Translations under genes and position numbers: made by a program | Shown here: piece after piece, positions 55,989 through 64,000 of the stretch | Position numbering within the stretch: the first letter of the stretch is position 1 | Layout: each line of letters opens with the position of its first letter | Notes under the pieces: model-generated | Seen by the model: only the letters and a program-made list of their open reading frames with translations | What the model was told of the DNA's origin: nothing | The model's database searches: none | From: Mesobacillus boroniphilus JCM 21738 | GTDB taxonomy: Bacteria > Bacillota > Bacilli > Bacillales > Cytobacillaceae | NCBI RefSeq assembly: GCF_000517385.1 | Contig: NZ_BAUW01000009.1 | Coordinates: forward strand, 1-64,000 | Length of the DNA stretch: 64,000 nucleotides | Reading direction: 5' to 3'

Positions 55989-56987
55989 TTATTCTTCGTA
56001 AAACTCTGCGTTTTCTCCCCACTCTTCCTTCACTTCGACGCCCTGTTCTTCAGCGGCTTTTTTATTGATTGTCAGTGCTAATGATTTTGGAAGTTCAACA
56101 GGGATTTCAGAAGCTTTCTTGTTGCCTGATAAAATATCAGCAGCCATCAAGCCTGACTGATAACCAATGTCATAGTAGTTAAATCCACTTGCTGCGACAG
56201 CACCGCGTTTCATCGAATCAAGCTCGCCAACAAATAATGGAATCTTTTTGCCATTCGCTACTGAAATAACTGATTCAAGAGCAGAAACTACTGTGTTGTC
56301 AGTTGGTACATAAATAGCATCAACACGTCCGACAAGTGACTCTGCCGCTTGCTTAACTTCTGCAGATGTCGAGATTGAAGCTTCAACAACCTTCGCACCA
56401 TTCGCCTCCGCAAGCTTCTTGACTTCCTTCAACTGGACTTCCGAGTTCTGTTCACCAGCGTTGTAGATTACGCCTATCTTCTTGGCACCAATTTCGTTCG
56501 TCATAAAGTCAATGGTCTTTTTGGTAGCATCCGGATGGTTGTCGGTCGTACCAGTGATATTGTCGCCAGGCTTATCGAATGCCTCAACAAGTCCCGCACC
56601 TACAGGGTCTGTCACCGAAGTAAAGATGATCGGGATGTCTTTTGTTGCATTAAGTGCCGCAACAGCACTTGGTGTGGCGTTAGCAAAGATCAGGTCGACC
56701 TTGTCACCGACAAAATTGTTCGCAATACTTGCCGTATTATTCATATCAGCCTGCGCGTTCTGGAAATCAAATTTTATATTGTCACCCTCTTTGAAGCCTT
56801 TGTCCTCGAGAGCTTTCTTGAAGCCTTCAGTTGCGGCATCAAGAGATGGATGCTCCGCAAACTGGGTCAAGCCAATCTTGTACTGCTTTTTGTCAGCTGA
56901 ACCATTTGATGCTTCTTTTCCTCCGCATCCTGCCAATAGCAATGCACTGGCCAGGACAAGAGAAATAACTTTTACTGATTTTTTCAT
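55989..56987 (-). CDS. ABC transporter substrate-binding lipoprotein (TrpX-like)
   Basis: 332 residues. Lipoprotein signal MKKSVKVISLVLASALLLAG with Cys at 21, then the ABC_sub_bind two-lobe fold: KIGLTQFAEHPSLDAATEGF, IFANATPSAVAALNATKDIP, FTSVTDPVGAGLV, GFNYYDIGYQSGLMAADIL. Streptococcal relatives (TrpX) bind aromatic amino acids, which fits the setting next to Phe/Tyr catabolism; ligand otherwise untested. Heads the ABC unit, with a promoter matching that of the phenylalanine operon. Confidence 0.88.
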   Translation of the reverse strand: MKKSVKVISLVLASALLLAGCGGKEASNGSADKKQYKIGLTQFAEHPSLDAATEGFKKALEDKGFKEGDNIKFDFQNAQADMNNTASIANNFVGDKVDLIFANATPSAVAALNATKDIPIIFTSVTDPVGAGLVEAFDKPGDNITGTTDNHPDATKKTIDFMTNEIGAKKIGVIYNAGEQNSEVQLKEVKKLAEANGAKVVEASISTSAEVKQAAESLVGRVDAIYVPTDNTVVSALESVISVANGKKIPLFVGELDSMKRGAVAASGFNYYDIGYQSGLMAADILSGNKKASEIPVELPKSLALTINKKAAEEQGVEVKEEWGENAEFYEE

Positions 56988-57400
56988 AAAAAATCCCCCT
57001 TGTTTATTTATAAACCGGCATTAAAACTATGTAGATTAAATTTGCAAGCAGCCGGAACGCAACAATTTAAACCTTTCCACTCTCATGTTGGGTATAAAGA
57101 TTCTGAATTTTTGAAAGCGATTCCAAAAAGTATGATATTCACTATAGACACCGTAAATATAACGTTATATTAACACCAGCCTTAAATTAAAGTCAATAAA
57201 ATTCGGAAAATTTAGTAAGTTATGATTTCTAATTATTAAACCATCACTTTAGAAAACTATCAAGATGTTTTTTAAAAATAATAAAACTTTTTCGCTTTTA
57301 TGCACGAAAGCACGAGTAAAACTCTGTCTTTATAATCTTCTATTGTTTTTTTCTTTTAAAATCCCCTGAAATTGAAACCGATTTAAAAAACAATAATATA
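56988..57400. other. Intergenic region ahead of the ABC importer
   Basis: About 400 bases, A+T rich. It contains the promoter-operator at 57152-57196 and a transcript leader of about 170 bases. No small reading frame with a credible start, and no T-box or riboswitch fold that I can recognise. Confidence 0.4.
57152..57196 (-). promoter_or_regulatory. Promoter-operator of the ABC importer
   Basis: Minus strand: TTGACT (57196-57191), 18-base spacer, TAATAT (57172-57167), with CGTAAATATAACGTTA (57152-57167) abutting the -10. The geometry of -35, -10 and the AACGTTA element is the same, base for base, as in the phenylalanine dehydrogenase promoter. Confidence 0.6.
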
Positions 57401-57430
57401 AAAAAGCATGCTCCGATTTGAAGCATGCTT
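57401..57430 (-). terminator. Terminator of the nitronate monooxygenase-like gene
   Basis: AAGCATGCT / AGCATGCTT stem, 8-base loop, followed on the minus strand by TTTTTTATATT. Confidence 0.8.
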
Positions 57431-57438
57431 CGTAAAAT

Positions 57439-58386
57439 TCATAAGAAGAGTTCAGCAAGTCTCAGCCGATCCTTCGCTTCTTTTACCATTCGATCCAGTA
57501 ATTCCTGGACAGTCGGGATATCAGAAACCAGTCCAGACACCTGGCCTCCATTCATAAATCCGTTTTCTTCGCTTCCTTCCAGCGCCCCTTTTTTATGTAG
57601 ATCTTCAGTCGTCAGTTCGGCGAACTCTTCTGCACTAATCCCCTGCTTTTCCGCTTCCAGCAGTTTGCCTGCATAAGAAGTATTCAGCAGCCTGCGGATT
57701 CTCCCGACAGACCTGCCGACTATAACTGTTTCATGGTCGTTTGCCTGCAAAAGCTTTTGCTTATAGTTTTGATGGAACGGAGCTTCCTTTGTAGCGATGA
57801 ACCTCGTTCCCATCTGCACCCCGCTTGCACCTAATGCCAGCATGGCTGCTAGACCCTTACCGTCCCCAATTCCGCCTGCCGCAACAACCGGTATGTTTAC
57901 CCGGGCGACAATCTGAGGAATCAGAGCCAATGTTGTCGTTTCCAGGGTTGAGTTTATTCCGGCAGCTTCATATCCCTCTGCCACTAAAATATCAGCACCT
58001 GCAGCTTCGGCTTTTTTAGCTTGCTTTACAGATGCTACCACATTAATAATCTTGATTCCAGCCTCTTTTAGCTTAGGGATGAAAGGCGCAGGATTACCGG
58101 CTGATAATGTTACTACTTGAACCTTATGTTTGACTGCCATGCGCAATATTTCCACCACATTGGGCGAAACACTTAAGGCAACATTCACCGAAAAAGGCTT
58201 TGTTGTCCTGGATTTTGTTTCAAGAATAATTTGCTCCACTTCTTTAGCATGCATCGTTCCGGCACCTATTGTGCCCAGACCGCCTGCTTCGGATACAGCC
58301 GCTGTTAAAATAGCATTGCTGATGTTCCCCATTCCACCCTGGATGATTGGATATTTTATGCCCAGAACAGAAGTAATTCCATTCAC
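57439..58386 (-). CDS. Nitronate monooxygenase / FabK-like flavoprotein
   Basis: 315 residues, TIM-barrel FMN enzyme: YPIIQGGMGNISNAILTAAV at the N-terminus, VAEGYEAAGINS, VPVVAAGGIGDGKGLAAMLA and GASGVQMGTRFIATKEAP, the shared nitropropane-dioxygenase/FabK phosphate-binding pattern. The active-site loop reads EGYEAAG where NMO enzymes usually have EGxEAGGH, so the exact reaction is uncertain. Divergent from the PaaY-like gene. Confidence 0.83.
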   Translation of the reverse strand: MNGITSVLGIKYPIIQGGMGNISNAILTAAVSEAGGLGTIGAGTMHAKEVEQIILETKSRTTKPFSVNVALSVSPNVVEILRMAVKHKVQVVTLSAGNPAPFIPKLKEAGIKIINVVASVKQAKKAEAAGADILVAEGYEAAGINSTLETTTLALIPQIVARVNIPVVAAGGIGDGKGLAAMLALGASGVQMGTRFIATKEAPFHQNYKQKLLQANDHETVIVGRSVGRIRRLLNTSYAGKLLEAEKQGISAEEFAELTTEDLHKKGALEGSEENGFMNGGQVSGLVSDIPTVQELLDRMVKEAKDRLRLAELFL

Positions 58387-58459
58387 AAAAATTCCCCCTT
58401 CGTTAAATTGATGTTATACTAGTTCTAAAATTATGACAATTGAAAAGGGGGATTTTTCA

Positions 58460-58980
58460 TTGATTCTAAGTTATTTAGAGAAAAAACCGGTCGTTGATGA
58501 AACAGTTTTCCAGGCACCTGGAAGCTACATCATAGGTGACGTCAAAATTGGCAAAAATTCCAGCGTGTGGTTCAATGCAGTTTTACGTGCGGATGAAGAT
58601 ACAATCACTATAGGCGACTGCTGCAGCATCCAGGATAACGTCACATGCCATTTGTATGAAGCTCGCCGCTTGTCATTGAAGATGAAGTCACGGTCGGCCA
58701 CAATGCAATCCTTCATGGGTGCACCATCAAGAAACGATGCATTATCGGCATGGGCTCGACTATCCTTGATGGAGCAGAAATTGGTGAAGAATGCATCATC
58801 GGTGCCAATACTTTGATTCCAGCGGGCAAAAAAATACCTCCGCGATCTCTTGTTGTCGGAGCACCTGGAAAAGTCGTAAGGGAAATCGGCGAGAAGGATT
58901 TGGATCTAATTCAATTATCGATCGATACATATGTTCAAAAGGGAAAGGAATACCGGGAAACTTTGAAAGATATCACCTAA
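58460..58980 (+). CDS. Gamma-carbonic-anhydrase-family protein (YtoA/PaaY-like; frameshifted)
   Basis: About 174 residues, left-handed beta-helix of hexapeptide repeats. TTG start at 58460, since GGGGG stands eight bases ahead. First frame: GSYIIGDVKIGKNSSVWFNA, RADEDTITIGD; break near 58662 (one base missing); then VTVGHNAILHGCTIKKRCII, GANTLIPAGKKIPPRSLVVG. Zinc-site His residues VTCHLYE and GHNAILHG are present. Relatives are carbonic-anhydrase-like proteins or, in paa loci, PaaY thioesterases; the setting makes the latter attractive. Confidence 0.83.
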
Positions 58981-59014
58981 ATCAAAGGGCCAGGCAGTCG
59001 CCTGGCCCTTTGAT
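58981..59014 (+). terminator. Terminator between the PaaY-like and nitroreductase genes
   Basis: ATCAAAGGGCCAGGC / GCCTGGCCCTTTGAT, perfect 15-bp stem with AGTC loop, starting at the stop codon; serves both convergent genes. Confidence 0.9.
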
Positions 59015-59032
59015 TTATTTAGGGCTTCACTA

Positions 59033-59707
59033 TTATACCCATTTAACTATGTCATCCAATGGTCTTCTTGTCTTTTGATTTGGTTCTTTTACACGATAGC
59101 CGAACGCACACATGACGGAAATTCCGAAATGGCCATCTTCCAGCAATCCCTCATCCGCAAGAAGTTTGTTCATTTTTTCAAAATTGAAGCCCTCGATCGG
59201 ACATGAATCAATTCCAATTTGCGCTGCCGCCGTCATCATATTGCCCAGGACGATGTAAGTTTGCCTGCAGGCCCAATCAAATAGCCGGCGATCATCGTCG
59301 AGCAGTTTAAAATCAGACTTCTGGAATTCCTCAATTCGCTTGAGGTAATTCGCCATGAATTCCTCAGGCATTTTCTTCTTATTTCTAAAATGATCCAGCA
59401 AATATTCAGAGTCATATTTAGTATCAACTTTTGTCCTCGCAAGGATAATCACAAAGTGGCTTGCTTCGGGAAGCTTGCCAAATGCTCCCCACGCGGTATT
59501 CTTAACTTTCTCGCGAAGCTCTTCGCTCTGGACAACAAGAAAGCGCCATGGTTCAAAACCAAAAGAACTTGGTGATAACTGGCCCGTCTCCAGAATAAAA
59601 CGGAAGTCTTCCTCTGGAATCTTTTTGCTTGGATCAAATTCCTTGGTCGCATGCCTAAAATGGAAAGCGTCAAGAATCTCCTGCTTCAAAGTCTCTTTGT
59701 CTCGCAT
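59033..59707 (-). CDS. NAD(P)H-dependent nitroreductase-family oxidoreductase
   Basis: 224 residues from the ATG at 59707 (MRDKETLKQEILDAFHFRHA) behind GGAGAG. FMN-binding features: RHATKEFDPSKKI, LSPSSFGFEPWRFLVVQS, and the C-terminal GFRVKEPNQK-type RPLDDIVKW. Resembles NfsB-type enzymes reducing nitroaromatics and quinones. Single gene, convergent with the PaaY-like gene. Confidence 0.87.
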   Translation of the reverse strand: MRDKETLKQEILDAFHFRHATKEFDPSKKIPEEDFRFILETGQLSPSSFGFEPWRFLVVQSEELREKVKNTAWGAFGKLPEASHFVIILARTKVDTKYDSEYLLDHFRNKKKMPEEFMANYLKRIEEFQKSDFKLLDDDRRLFDWACRQTYIVLGNMMTAAAQIGIDSCPIEGFNFEKMNKLLADEGLLEDGHFGISVMCAFGYRVKEPNQKTRRPLDDIVKWV

Positions 59708-59766
59708 ATGTATCTCTCCTTCTAAGTATTGTTTTTTTAAACTTATCATATTTCTTTTAAAATTGC

Positions 59767-59889
59767 CTACAAAAAAGGATACGCCTCAACCACTCTTCCT
59801 TTTCTCCCTTTAGTCGTTTCAGCCTGAGATAATGAATTCAGGATTGCTTCCTCGGTTGCTTCTGCTGCTGCAGTGAAGAGCTCGTTCAT
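59767..59889 (-). pseudogene. C-terminal remnant of a P1-family (S58/DmpA) peptidase
   Basis: A 40-residue frame MNELFTAAAEATEEAILNSL, then SQAETTKGRKGRVVEAYPFL, matches the C-terminus of P1 aminopeptidases (pattern N-x-LF-x-AxxEATEEAI-x-NxL-x-AET). The catalytic Ser and the rest are absent, and the sequence upstream (59890-60120) has no continuation I can read. Left over from a deletion or rearrangement. Confidence 0.6.
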
Positions 59890-60120
59890 TATCGGATGAG
59901 ATCATCCCTAATCTGGCTCCTTGAGTGGACAAGGCGTCAAACCTGTCTGAACATCGCGCTTCTTTTGACAGCTTTTCCTCTGTTAGAATTAAACCTGTCC
60001 GAACATAGGACTCATCATATAAAATTAAGTTGCCCAACACTAATTCCTACTAGGCCAGCACCTATCTCTCATAGGATTATGCAAGAAAGCCATCCAGGAC
60101 TAACAAGGATGGCTTGATTA
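59890..60120. other. Intergenic region downstream of paaX
   Basis: About 230 bases between the peptidase remnant and the paaX stop. Open frames here lack ribosome binding sites and family resemblance; they may be decayed remains of the same peptidase gene. AGCCATCCAGGACTAACAAG and GGATGGCT near 60090-60116 form a weak hairpin after paaX. Confidence 0.35.
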
Positions 60121-60996
60121 CTATTCTAAAATATACGGATGATTCATTACGTTATAGTCCACGTCTTTATGCCTGATTTCATTTCCTTCTTTAAAAACGG
60201 ATTCAAAGAAGCGGGATGCTGGTTCTGCGAGTTCTTTATAGTATTCGCTGAATAATGCGGCTGCATGACTTCCCAGCCATTTTTCAGGCAATAGTTCTTC
60301 AGGAAGGCCTGGGTCAAAGAAAAGGAACTTCCTGTATTCATGCACTAATTTCGTGCGCTCAACGAAGCATTCTGCATCAGACATGCTGCCCTTTTGAATC
60401 TTGTTTTTATCAATGATGTATTTCTGGCTGTATTCACTAATAAAATACTGATATTTTGCGTTAATCTCGCCAAGGTTCCAGCTTTTCTCCACGAGCCGCT
60501 GATTTTCATGAGGACCTTTGTATTCCGCAACAAAGAAATCGACATATTCTTCGATTTCATATTTCTCGATCAGGTCCCTTACCTGTCCCTCGAGATTATT
60601 GGCTGAAATCCAGAAACTGTTCGACATTGATCCGAAGCCGCTCCAGATCAGTTCCTTGCGAAGCTCGTCCCGAACATTACGGATTTCCTCGGGAATCGTA
60701 TACATCAGGATTCTCCACTTTCCGTCCCAATCTTCGGGTTTCAATTTAAAAATACGCTTGCCTGCCTCATCAATCCTTTTCTGGCCGCGGGGCGTGAGAG
60801 AATAATAGCTCTTATTCCCGATTTTCTCAGCCTGGACCCAGCCCTGCTTGTTCATGCGCGAAATTGCCGCTCTAACCGACTGGTCATTGTGGCCAAACTC
60901 ATTCAGCAGCCGAATCAGGCTGCCAATCCAAATCTTGCTTCCATAATGGGAGATATAGTCACCATATAAGGTAAAAATCATTGATCTTGTATTCAA
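60121..60996 (-). CDS. paaX: PaaX-family transcriptional repressor
   Basis: About 291 residues from a TTG at 60996 (LNTRSMIFTLYGDYISHYG), chosen because GAGGATG lies eight bases upstream; the open frame extends to 61077. N-terminal winged helix (WIGSLIRLLNEFGHNDQSVR, SRMNKQGWVQ, KSYYSLTPRG), central PaaX domain (DWDGKWRILMYTIPE, LIWSGFGSMSNSFWISAN), and C-terminal FDPGLPEELLPEKWLG. PaaX represses phenylacetate genes and is released by phenylacetyl-CoA. Transcribed after the beta-oxidation genes but behind their terminator. Confidence 0.92.
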   Translation of the reverse strand: MNTRSMIFTLYGDYISHYGSKIWIGSLIRLLNEFGHNDQSVRAAISRMNKQGWVQAEKIGNKSYYSLTPRGQKRIDEAGKRIFKLKPEDWDGKWRILMYTIPEEIRNVRDELRKELIWSGFGSMSNSFWISANNLEGQVRDLIEKYEIEEYVDFFVAEYKGPHENQRLVEKSWNLGEINAKYQYFISEYSQKYIIDKNKIQKGSMSDAECFVERTKLVHEYRKFLFFDPGLPEELLPEKWLGSHAAALFSEYYKELAEPASRFFESVFKEGNEIRHKDVDYNVMNHPYILE

Positions 60997-61027
60997 GCTT
61001 ATGTCATCCTCATCCGTTTTTGTTGTA

Positions 61028-61043
61028 CGTAATAAAACCGTTA
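61028..61043 (-). promoter_or_regulatory. Candidate operator ahead of paaX
   Basis: CGTAATAAAACCGTTA on the plus strand, 12/16 identical to the element before the ABC importer. On the minus strand, CTGTAA occurs twice just upstream (CTGTAAAATATTCTGTAAC), which may be another site. Confidence 0.4.
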
Positions 61044-61097
61044 CAGAATATTTTACAGTATAATCATTATTTTGCAAAAACTTTTTCTTAAAAAGCG

Positions 61098-61127
61098 AAA
61101 AAAACCATAGGGATTTCTCCCTATGGA
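61098..61127 (-). terminator. Terminator after the enoyl-CoA hydratase gene
   Basis: CCATAGGGA / TCCCTATGG stem with TTTC-type loop; minus strand continues TTTTTTTCGC. Confidence 0.85.
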
Positions 61128-61130
61128 TAT

Positions 61131-61906
61131 TTATTGCGCGGTAAATACAGGCTTACGTTTTTCACTGAATGCGTTCAACGCTTCTACGCGATCTTTTGTA
61201 GGAATGGTAACCTCATAAGCTTTGGATTCAATTGCCAGCCCTGTCTGGAGGTCTGTGCTGCTGCCATGCTGGATGGCATACTTAGCCTGTCTTACGGCAA
61301 TCGGCGCATTTTGGAGGATTTCCTCGGCAAGCTCCTTGCAGGCAGTCATGACATCTTCTTTAGGTTTAACAGCTGTTAGAATACCAAGCTCAAAAGCCTT
61401 CTCGGCAGAAATCTTCCTTGCTGTAAAAATCAATTCCTTCGCCTTCATTTCACCAACCAGCCTTGATAGACGCTGTGTTCCGCCTGCACCTGGAATGATG
61501 CCCCAGCTTACCTCTGTCATGCCCATTAATGCGCTGTCTGCTGCAATTTTAAAGTCACAGGCAAGCATCAGTCAAACCCGCCGCCAAACGCGAATCCGTT
61601 TACAGCAGCAATCGTCGGCTGCGGCAATTCGGCAATTACACTGAAAACATCGCGAATCTTTTTCACATTGCGGCGAACTTCTTCCTCAGTAAGATGCTTC
61701 CTTTCTTTCAGATCCGCACCTGCACTGAAAGCTTTCTCTCCTGCTCCGGTAAAAATGACGACTCTCACGTCTGAATCTGTATGCAACTTGTCAACAAGCG
61801 CCCCAAGCTCCTGAAGTGTTTCAAAATTGAAGCAGTTCAGCGACTCCGGACGGTCAATCGTCACATATGCGATGTGCTGCTCTTTCTGGAATTTAATGTT
61901 GTTCAT
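61131..61906 (-). CDS. Enoyl-CoA hydratase/isomerase, PaaF/PaaG-like (frameshifted)
   Basis: About 259 residues, crotonase fold. First frame: oxyanion-hole motif AGEKAFSAGADLKER and NGFAFGGGF; second frame: LMLACDFKIAADSALMGMTE, then GIIPGAGGTQRLSRLVG with the catalytic Glu region. Break near 61571, one base missing between GGGF and LMLACD. Starts at 61906 directly after the thiolase stop. In phenylacetate degradation such enzymes hydrate or isomerise ring-opened CoA intermediates. Confidence 0.87.
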
Positions 61907-63115
61907 TTATCTCTCTCCTATATTCTCGATAATCGTGGCGATTCCCTGCCCGACACCTACACACATGGTCGCAAGTCCATACTTGGAATCCCGCTTTTTC
62001 ATTTCGTATAAAAGGGTTGTCAAAATCCTCGCGCCGCTTGCCCCAAGCGGGTGTCCAAATGCGATCGCTCCACCATTGACATTCACCTTCGCCTGATCCA
62101 GTCCCAGCTCCTGGATGCAACCTAATGATTGGGCTGCGAACGCCTCATTCAATTCAATCAAGTCCATATCATCAACAGAGAGGTTTGAACGCTTCAGAGC
62201 CTTTTGAACAGCATATACAGGCCCCATGCCCATTATGGATGGTTCCAGGCCCGCTGTTGCCGACACAATATATTTCGCCAGCGGTTTCAACCCAAGTTCC
62301 TCCGCTTTTTCACGGCTCATCAGGAGCAGTGCGGATGCACCATCATTCACACCCGATGCATTCCCTGCTGTAACAGTGCCATCCTTGAACAAAGGCTTCA
62401 ATTTTGCCAGCTTTTCGACTGTAGTGCCTGGGCGTGGATGTTCGTCACAATCAATCACTGTCTTATTACCCTTTTTATCTTCATAAACAACTGGAACGAT
62501 TTCATTTTCAAAGCGCCCAGCCTCCATCGCTTTTTGAGCGCGGAGCTGGCTTTCTGCAGCAAATTCGTCCTGGGCTTCCCTGGAGATGCCATACTTTTTC
62601 GCTACGTTCTCTGCTGTTTCAGGCATGCTGTCCGTACCGTACATTTCCTTCAGCTTGATGTTCACAAAACGCCAGCCAATGGTTGTGTCGAACATTTCCA
62701 TATTGCCGCGCGGGAATTCAGCATTGGGCTTAGCCATCACAAATGGCGCCCTCGTCATGCTTTCCGTTCCTCCCGCGATAAAGATATCTCCTTCACCTGC
62801 TAATATCGCTCTTGCCGCATAGTTGACGGCATCGAGACCGGAGCCGCATAAACGGTTGATTGTTGTACCGGCAACCTCGACCGGCAGTCCAGCCAACAGG
62901 CCTGACATCCTTGCGACGTTTCGATTATCTTCACCTGCCTGGTTCGCATTACCCATAACTACTTCTTCAATTTCAGCTGCAGGCATGTCTGGATTGCGTT
63001 CTACCAATGCCTTGATGACAACGGCACCCAGATCATCCGGGCGGATTTGGCGGAGGCTGCCATTATATCTACCAATCGGTGTCCTGACTGCATCGACAAT
63101 TACAACTTCTTTCAT
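61907..63115 (-). CDS. Thiolase (acetyl-CoA acyltransferase, 3-oxoadipyl-CoA thiolase-like)
   Basis: 402 residues from the ATG at 63115 ([19 protein letters not shown]), with AAGGAGG upstream. Active-site Cys in [17 protein letters not shown] (about 90), His in [20 protein letters not shown] and Cys in [12 protein letters not shown]. Degradative-thiolase pattern. In a paa setting it would cleave 3-oxoadipyl-CoA (and the dehydro form) to succinyl-CoA and acetyl-CoA; by sequence alone a general beta-oxidation thiolase is possible. Confidence 0.9.
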   Translation of the reverse strand: MKEVVIVDAVRTPIGRYNGSLRQIRPDDLGAVVIKALVERNPDMPAAEIEEVVMGNANQAGEDNRNVARMSGLLAGLPVEVAGTTINRLCGSGLDAVNYAARAILAGEGDIFIAGGTESMTRAPFVMAKPNAEFPRGNMEMFDTTIGWRFVNIKLKEMYGTDSMPETAENVAKKYGISREAQDEFAAESQLRAQKAMEAGRFENEIVPVVYEDKKGNKTVIDCDEHPRPGTTVEKLAKLKPLFKDGTVTAGNASGVNDGASALLLMSREKAEELGLKPLAKYIVSATAGLEPSIMGMGPVYAVQKALKRSNLSVDDMDLIELNEAFAAQSLGCIQELGLDQAKVNVNGGAIAFGHPLGASGARILTTLLYEMKKRDSKYGLATMCVGVGQGIATIIENIGER

Positions 63116-63127
63116 GGTCATCCTCCT

Positions 63128-63991
63128 TTATTTAGTGGTAACTGACTCTCGGTAATCGTACACACCGCGCCCAGTCTTCCTGCCGAGGCGGCCTGCTTTT
63201 ACATATTGTTCAAGCAATGGTGCAGGGCGGTATTTTTCACCAAGCTTTTCATGCAGGTACTTCAAGTTATTCAATCGTGTATCCAGCCCAACAAGGTCGC
63301 CCAATTCGAACGGGCCCATTGGGTAATTCAATCCAAGCTTGATGGCTTTGTCGATATCTTCAGGCGATCCCAATCCTTCCTGCAGCATGTAAAATGCCTC
63401 ATTGCCAACAAGTGCACTGATTCGGCTGGTGACAAACCCCGGAAATTCGTTGACGATAACGGTTTCCTTGCCCATCTCGATTGCGGCCACCTTGATTGCT
63501 TCAGCAGTTTCATCGCTTGTTTCCAGGCCGCGGATGATTTCAACGAGCGGCATTTTGTGGACAGGATTGAAGAAGTGCATGGCAATGACCTTCTCAGGAC
63601 GCTTGGTAAAAGAGGCGATTTCAGTAGGACTCATTGTCGATGTATTGGACGCAAACAGGCAATGTTCTGGTGCATGCTGGTCAATCACTTCAAAAATCGT
63701 TTTCTTGATATCTATTTTTTCCGGAACTGCTTCGATGACAAGGTCAGCATCCTTTACATTCTCTGCAAGGAAATTTGAGTAATTGAGTCTTGCTTTCGCA
63801 GATTCTGCATCCTCTTGCATGATTTTGCCTCTCGCAATCCCTTTTTCAAAAATGCTGTTGATTTCTTGTTCGGCATTTTGCAGTTGTTTTTCATCAACAT
63901 CAATCAAAACGGTATCAAAACCGCCCAGGCAGCCGACGTAGGCAATCCCTCTGCCCATGACGCCTGAACCGATTACGACGAGTTTCTTCAT
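63128..63991 (-). CDS. 3-Hydroxyacyl-CoA dehydrogenase (PaaH/Hbd-like)
   Basis: 287 residues. NAD-binding loop VIGSGVMGRGIAY at the start, acidic residue after strand two (LIDVDE), catalytic His in MHFFNPVHKMPLVEII, and the C-terminal dimer domain PGFVTSRISALVGNEAFYML with NYPMGPFELGDLVGLD. Oxidises 3-hydroxyacyl-CoA, here probably 3-hydroxyadipyl-CoA. Twelve bases before the thiolase gene; further paa genes should lie beyond the right edge. Confidence 0.9.
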   Translation of the reverse strand: MKKLVVIGSGVMGRGIAYVGCLGGFDTVLIDVDEKQLQNAEQEINSIFEKGIARGKIMQEDAESAKARLNYSNFLAENVKDADLVIEAVPEKIDIKKTIFEVIDQHAPEHCLFASNTSTMSPTEIASFTKRPEKVIAMHFFNPVHKMPLVEIIRGLETSDETAEAIKVAAIEMGKETVIVNEFPGFVTSRISALVGNEAFYMLQEGLGSPEDIDKAIKLGLNYPMGPFELGDLVGLDTRLNNLKYLHEKLGEKYRPAPLLEQYVKAGRLGRKTGRGVYDYRESVTTK

Positions 63992-64000
63992 TATTTATTC

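Noticed and set aside
62204-62803. 199-codon plus-strand frame inside the thiolase gene
   Set aside because: Antisense shadow of a conserved enzyme, with His/Cys/Phe-rich sequence unlike a real protein.

Overview
The window is chromosomal DNA from a spore-forming, low-GC Gram-positive of the Bacillaceae. Evidence: AGGAGG-type ribosome binding sites with ATG/TTG/GTG starts, a purine riboswitch ahead of xpt-pbuX, LexA boxes of the CGAAC-N4-GTTC type, sporulation genes (Spo0E-like phosphatase, sirA), and B. subtilis-type gene neighbourhoods. A Mesobacillus/Cytobacillus-like Bacillus would fit, but that is inference.

Layout. 1-25.6 kb carries the B. subtilis lexA-yneA-yneB-ynzC-tkt-sirA-yneF-ynzD-ccdA-ccdB-ccdC block, split by two insertions. 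The first (3.1-16.5 kb) holds a heterodimeric ABC exporter, guanine-riboswitch xpt-pbuX, a sulfur/methyl-cycle operon yrrT-mtnN-luxS-mccA-mccB, an orphan response regulator, a peptidase E, an MFS transporter and small proteins. The second (17.6-20.9 kb) holds azoreductase, a lysozyme-like protein, an SDR and a VOC protein. 25.7-36.6 kb holds a DinG-type helicase, then many small membrane or hypothetical genes, GNAT/NUDIX/kinase genes and gene remnants. 36.6-43.4 kb holds an RsbR-like STAS protein, a SWIM/SNF2 helicase, an ArsR-SRPBCC pair and an RNase J paralogue.

43.7-64 kb is an aromatic amino-acid catabolism region. A tyrosine branch (hppD, HisC-like aminotransferase, flavin reductase, FAH-family hydrolase, hmgA) lies beside a phenylalanine branch (thioesterase, phenylalanine dehydrogenase, 2-oxoacid dehydrogenase E1alpha/E1beta/E2). 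Next come a TrpXYZ-like ABC importer, a nitronate monooxygenase-like gene, a PaaY/YtoA-like protein and a nitroreductase. Last are paaX and three beta-oxidation-type genes that look like the end of a phenylacetate (paa) operon running in from beyond the right edge. The natural reading is Phe -> phenylpyruvate -> phenylacetyl-CoA -> paa pathway, and Tyr -> 4-hydroxyphenylpyruvate -> homogentisate -> ring cleavage. A 16-bp motif (CGT-N10-TTA type) sits in front of four transcription units of this region, suggesting one regulon.

The least explained features are intergenic. Three arrays of palindromic units (13.6, 16.4 and 35.4 kb) have different sequences but the same 51-52-bp period, and all lie between convergent genes. 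A fourth array (43.5 kb) repeats TTTATTCGCAAA every 20-21 bp. Separately, about 18 reading frames of otherwise well-conserved genes are broken by what nearly always looks like loss of one base, including three breaks in tkt. This is most easily explained by residual sequencing/assembly indels, so these genes are listed as whole genes with the break noted.
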